Below are positions 60,594-64,000 of a stretch of 64,000 nt of DNA, piece by piece. Made by a program: the position numbers and the translations under genes. The DNA lies in assembly GCA_002359315.1 (NCBI GenBank), contig DEMS01000002.1, positions 117,089 to 181,088 of the forward strand, written 5' to 3'. The notes beneath the pieces are model-generated. The model saw nothing but the letters and a program-made list of their open reading frames with translations, searched no databases and was not told the origin of the DNA. This DNA comes from Bacteroidetes bacterium UBA2664 (lineage in GTDB: Bacteria > Bacteroidota > Rhodothermia > Balneolales > Balneolaceae). How positions within the stretch are numbered: the stretch's first letter is position 1; each line of letters opens with the position of its first letter.

Positions 60594-63425
60594 ATGAATT
60601 CGATAAAACGCCAAATGTCTGGATATTTAAAATACTTTATCATAATTATATCGCTTTTGTGCTTTATTCCAACGAATGTATCTGCACAGATAAGCGGGTC
60701 TTATACTCTTTTTGAAATCAATGAACAATTCTCTCCGGGTGATGATAGTACACTCTCGCAAGCATTAACTACACAATATCGCCGGGATGTACTGCAAAGT
60801 TTACCGTTAACTGTAAATAATGATGTCCTTGATCAGGTTCGCAGTAGTAAAATTAACTCTTTTCAGATGACCGATATAAATGGAGAGCTGATGACTGTTG
60901 AAATTAAACGAATTATTGAACATCTGAATGATGATTGGTCAGTTACAGGCTTCATAAATGGCAATCCAATTAATTCATTCACACTCTCCTACTCTAATGG
61001 GTTAATGCTCAGCTCGATCCGTAATATTACATCTCATACATTTATGGAGATATCCTATCGGGCCGAATATGATTCTCACTATCTGCACGAAATAGACCCG
61101 CACAAAACAGATAAAATCTCTTGTGGCTTTGATCATTCTGATGTGTTGATGCGACAAAGATCTTCAAAAAGAGTCTCAAATCTAACCCTTCCTCAATCTA
61201 CTGGTACTGCAATCATCGATGTAATGATAGTATATACTCCTGCTGCTGAAGCATGGGCTTTATCCGAAGAAGCCGGCGGGGTGGGTATTCAAAATGTGAT
61301 CAATCAATCGATGACATTGGCGCAAAATGCTGTGGATAATTCAAACATTGATCTTGAATTCAGGCTCGTTCATGCTGCGAAGGTTAATTACACAGAAACA
61401 GTGACGGAAGATGAGTCGGGTGAAATGGTTAATGATTCTGGTGTTGATCTTGAGAATCTGACAAATGGTGAAATACCAAATGTTCATGAGCTGAGAGAAC
61501 AATATAAAGCAGACTTGGTTGCGATGTTCACGGATGTCGAAGATACGGGTGGAATTGCGTGGATGGCGACTGGTGATATTGATGATGCAGAATATGCATT
61601 TTCTATCACGCGAGTTCAACAGGCGGCAAATACATCCACACATGCACATGAAATGGGCCACAATATGGGTAATGATCATACCCGAAATCAAAAAGAATCC
61701 CCATCCATTGACGGTGGGATTTTTGAATATTCCACAGGCTGGCGATGGATTGGAAATAATGGGGAAACATTTATTTCTGTGATGTCCTATGACGAGCCCG
61801 CCGATGATGACGAAAATGGAAAAGATGAAGATGGAAACCCCATTTATGGTATACAAGTCGACTACTTTTCTAACCCTGACATATCCTTCCAAGGTGTTCC
61901 TACAGGATCTTATTCAGGAAAATATGCGCCTGCGGATGCTTCGAGAAGTATGAGAGAAATGATGAGTACAGTCAGTAATTACAGAGTTTCCGTTCAGGAT
62001 GACGACAATAATGATGATAACGGTGGTGGTGATGATGACAATGATGATGAACCTGTTGACACATCTGCAATTCCGGAAAATCTCACCCTTCAATACAGCG
62101 AAGGAACAATTACATTGAACTGGGATGCAGTGAATTCCGGGCAGTTAACCGGTTATAATGTTTACAGATCTAACAATTCGAATGATATTCAGTTCCATCA
62201 ATTCATTGATGTCAGTAACACATCATTCCAGGACAATCCTGACGAAACAATGTTTTATGCGGTGAGTGCTGTTTATGGATCCAATGATGAAAGTTCACTC
62301 TCCAATATTATTAGTTTTTATACTTCTGAAGAGAGCGTGGGCGATGATTGGCAATTGATATCCAATCCATTGAAAAATAGTATTGGCGTACAATTACAAA
62401 TCGTTGGATTTAATCAGGTTTATACAAGAGAAAATACACTTATTCCCGGGAAAGGTTATTGGGTTCGCAGAGACACTCAAGGCATTCTTAATTTGGCCGG
62501 AGAAGGATTTATTAGCGGAGATATCGAATTAAATAGTGGATGGAATTTAGTTGGAGGGCTTGCGGATACATTTTTATTGAGTGATATCTCTGACCCTCAA
62601 AATATACTAAGCAGTGCTCAGGTTTATCAATATAGTGGTGGCGTTTACAATGAAATCACCGGTTCATTAACTCCCGGAAGAGGGTACTGGATGCACGCTG
62701 ATGAGTCGGGTACAATTCGATTTCAAATTGCCGGTACAGCAACATCCAAAATTCAAAACACTCGTAAAACATCTGAGCCGATATCAGGATTTCACCGGCT
62801 TGAGTTTATAAGTGATGGAATTGTTCAAAATTTTTGGATAAGTGATCAAGAACTCCACTCTGATGAGCGAATGAAATTTTTATTACCTCCTATAGCGCCC
62901 AGCGGATTTCTGGATGTACGCTCTGATGAAAATTTCTCGATCACTGACCAAGCGATCCAGAACATCCATCTCACATCAGATCATTATCCGGTAGTCATTA
63001 ATTTCTATCAAGAAGGGCAGCTATCCGACGATTACACCTATCGATTAGTAGGTATTAAAGACCAGGATGAAATTCATTTCAATCTCACAGGCCAACAGCT
63101 GGAAATTCCATTTCAAATGGATTTATTGCGATTGGAAAGAGTATCATCAAATGATTTAATATCAGAATTCAAACTTCATTCAAATTATCCAAATCCATTC
63201 AATCCGACGACCAATATCCGATACGAGTTACCTCAACAGAGCCCGGTACGCATAGAGGTATTTGATGTGGTTGGACGTCGAATTGCACTTCTTGTGGATA
63301 CCATTCAGCAAACCGGAACCTATACTGTACAATTTGATGGAACCGGTATCGCTTCGGGGCTTTATTTACTACGGTTTCAAGCAGGCAGATTCAATGAAAG
63401 CCGACAAATAACATTAATTAAATAA
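60594..63425 (+). CDS. T9SS-secreted reprolysin-like zinc metalloprotease
   Basis: The order is: signal peptide (1-32), propeptide (about 33-190), M12/reprolysin-like catalytic domain (about 200-470), acidic linker (DDDNNDDNGGGDDD), fibronectin type III domain (about 495-575), a beta-rich tail and a C-terminal sorting domain (about 860-943). Zinc ligands are in HEMGHNMGNDH (His352, His356, His362), and the Met-turn is VMSYDEP near 397. The end has NYPNPFNPTTNIRYELP, VFDVVGRRIALLVD and GLYLLRFQAGRF, the T9SS type A signature of this clade. It is probably surface-attached or released. Genes abut on both sides, giving an operon. Confidence 0.93.
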   Translation: MNSIKRQMSGYLKYFIIIISLLCFIPTNVSAQISGSYTLFEINEQFSPGDDSTLSQALTTQYRRDVLQSLPLTVNNDVLDQVRSSKINSFQMTDINGELMTVEIKRIIEHLNDDWSVTGFINGNPINSFTLSYSNGLMLSSIRNITSHTFMEISYRAEYDSHYLHEIDPHKTDKISCGFDHSDVLMRQRSSKRVSNLTLPQSTGTAIIDVMIVYTPAAEAWALSEEAGGVGIQNVINQSMTLAQNAVDNSNIDLEFRLVHAAKVNYTETVTEDESGEMVNDSGVDLENLTNGEIPNVHELREQYKADLVAMFTDVEDTGGIAWMATGDIDDAEYAFSITRVQQAANTSTHAHEMGHNMGNDHTRNQKESPSIDGGIFEYSTGWRWIGNNGETFISVMSYDEPADDDENGKDEDGNPIYGIQVDYFSNPDISFQGVPTGSYSGKYAPADASRSMREMMSTVSNYRVSVQDDDNNDDNGGGDDDNDDEPVDTSAIPENLTLQYSEGTITLNWDAVNSGQLTGYNVYRSNNSNDIQFHQFIDVSNTSFQDNPDETMFYAVSAVYGSNDESSLSNIISFYTSEESVGDDWQLISNPLKNSIGVQLQIVGFNQVYTRENTLIPGKGYWVRRDTQGILNLAGEGFISGDIELNSGWNLVGGLADTFLLSDISDPQNILSSAQVYQYSGGVYNEITGSLTPGRGYWMHADESGTIRFQIAGTATSKIQNTRKTSEPISGFHRLEFISDGIVQNFWISDQELHSDERMKFLLPPIAPSGFLDVRSDENFSITDQAIQNIHLTSDHYPVVINFYQEGQLSDDYTYRLVGIKDQDEIHFNLTGQQLEIPFQMDLLRLERVSSNDLISEFKLHSNYPNPFNPTTNIRYELPQQSPVRIEVFDVVGRRIALLVDTIQQTGTYTVQFDGTGIASGLYLLRFQAGRFNESRQITLIK

Positions 63426-63441
63426 ATTGGGGTCCACTATT

Positions 63442-63960
63442 TTGAAATACTTAATGATTCCATTCTTATTCTTATTTATTTTTTCGGCTTGTGGTACAGA
63501 AGCTGAGCCGGATATTGATCCGCCAACTCCGCAACCACAACCGGATCCCGTTGTTGATACAAGTGCTGAGTATTCTGTGACGTTGACATTATCAGATGAT
63601 AATAAACAGATCGAACTCCGATTTGGACAACATGCTAATCCTACATCTCAGGATGAACAAATGCCGCCACCTCCACCGGAAGGGAATCTACATGCCCATT
63701 TCACAAAAAACTCCAAAAATTATTGGAAAGATTTTAGAAGTAAGGATAGTGAAGCGGAAGTGTGGGATTTCAACTTCCAAACTGGAGATAATGGTACTGT
63801 TATGCTCGAATGGAATTTACAGACTACCAAATTTCCGGGCACATTAACACTGGTTAATTCTGAGGATGATTCTTCCATTGAAATAGATGGGACTGGTGAG
63901 ATTGAGCTGCCGATATCTGCCAATGGGAGTTTCCTCTTTGAATACCAACTTGACGAATAA
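63442..63960 (+). CDS. Small lipoprotein with T9SS-associated beta-sandwich-like domain
   Basis: It starts 16 bp after the protease stop from TTG (MKYLMIPFLFLFIFSAC); a TTG 15 bp upstream is also in frame. The lipobox gives Cys17, then a Pro-rich spacer. The body VWDFNFQTGDNGTVMLEWNLQTTKFPGTLTLVNSED resembles a beta-sandwich repeated in T9SS-exported proteins of this group (W-x-x-x-x-x-T, then LSW-like strand). It closes the operon and may help the protease reach or stay at the surface. The function is inferred. Confidence 0.65.
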   Translation: MKYLMIPFLFLFIFSACGTEAEPDIDPPTPQPQPDPVVDTSAEYSVTLTLSDDNKQIELRFGQHANPTSQDEQMPPPPPEGNLHAHFTKNSKNYWKDFRSKDSEAEVWDFNFQTGDNGTVMLEWNLQTTKFPGTLTLVNSEDDSSIEIDGTGEIELPISANGSFLFEYQLDE

Positions 63961-64000
63961 TACTCCAAAAATTCCGAAGCACCGCTTCGGAATGCAAAAG

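Noticed and set aside
61341..61892. A 183-codon open frame on the minus strand inside the metalloprotease gene.
   Set aside because: It is antisense to a clearly coding zinc-protease region, lacks any family feature and has odd Ile/Cys/His-rich composition.

Overview
This 64 kb chromosomal window comes from an AT-rich (about 40% GC by eye) Gram-negative bacterium. It most likely belongs to the Balneolota/Rhodothermota side of the Bacteroidota-Chlorobiota assemblage (Balneolaceae-like). That placement is inferred from several features: many secreted lipoproteins with a short lipobox, TonB receptors with an N-terminal carboxypeptidase-like domain, a BlaI/M56 pair fused to TonB modules, a DUF971 protein, and a type IX secretion C-terminal domain of the 'NYPNPFNPTT...' type. 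I see no rRNA, tRNA, CRISPR array, insertion sequence or prophage.

Layout. 0-5.5 kb (minus strand): MscS channel, Ig-like lipoprotein, Cys-less alkyltransferase-like protein, DUF2520 protein, a metal-site-degenerate MEMO1-like protein and a phosphopantetheinyl transferase. 5.6-8.4 kb: lysS and a LolC/E-type permease. 8.5-14.3 kb: FAD dehydrogenase, CPBP protease with a Ser-Gly-His repeat, methyltransferase, SGNH hydrolase and a hydroxyacid dehydrogenase. 14.4-17.6 kb: PQQ dehydrogenase with an inserted cytochrome c, then a TIM-barrel lipoprotein. 17.7-22.4 kb: nitroreductase, the BlaI/M56-TonB sensor pair, PspC and a degenerate Gfo/Idh protein. 22.5-29.2 kb (minus): a fatty-acid beta-oxidation cluster (reductase, thiolase, FadN-type multienzyme, acyl-CoA ligase), with a thioesterase and YfcC-type transporter divergent from it. 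31-37.6 kb: GlsB, gamma-glutamyltransferase, a haem-protein-like membrane protein, a pyridine nucleotide-disulfide reductase with a small membrane partner, and a metallophosphoesterase. 37.7-41.7 kb: cyclase, then a small CxxC protein, a His-rich lipoprotein and a ZnuD-like TonB receptor behind a 17-bp palindrome (a candidate metal-uptake locus). 41.8-45.5 kb: a very AT-rich accessory patch with a broken nucleotidyltransferase, a flippase-like membrane protein, a Stealth phosphotransferase and an AttH/Svf1-like secreted protein. 45.6-54.4 kb: secreted amidohydrolase, threonine dehydratase-like enzyme, PqaA-like lipoprotein, small membrane proteins, FKBP isomerase, THUMP rRNA methyltransferase and acyltransferase. 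54.4-59.7 kb: DUF1593 nucleoside-hydrolase-like protein, Gfo/Idh oxidoreductase, FISUMP-type lipoprotein and a ceramidase-like enzyme. 60.0-64.0 kb: a tight three-gene operon of lipoprotein, T9SS-secreted reprolysin-like metalloprotease and lipoprotein.

The best candidate for something undescribed is the last operon. The lipoprotein just upstream of the protease appears, by eye, to be a free-standing copy of the protease's own propeptide, which would make it a dedicated inhibitor, chaperone or immunity-like partner. Runners-up are the M56 sensor carrying receptor-plug-like, TonB-like and receptor-regulatory-like modules in one chain, and the palindrome-controlled TonB receptor locus. Several proteins look like degenerate relatives of known enzymes (MEMO-like, Gfo/Idh-like, alkyltransferase-like). 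Intergenic DNA carries a 7-bp repeat in seven copies, a 41-bp tandem repeat, a dispersed hairpin with two copies, and a GC-richer patch of repeated GTCGAGARCTC motifs.
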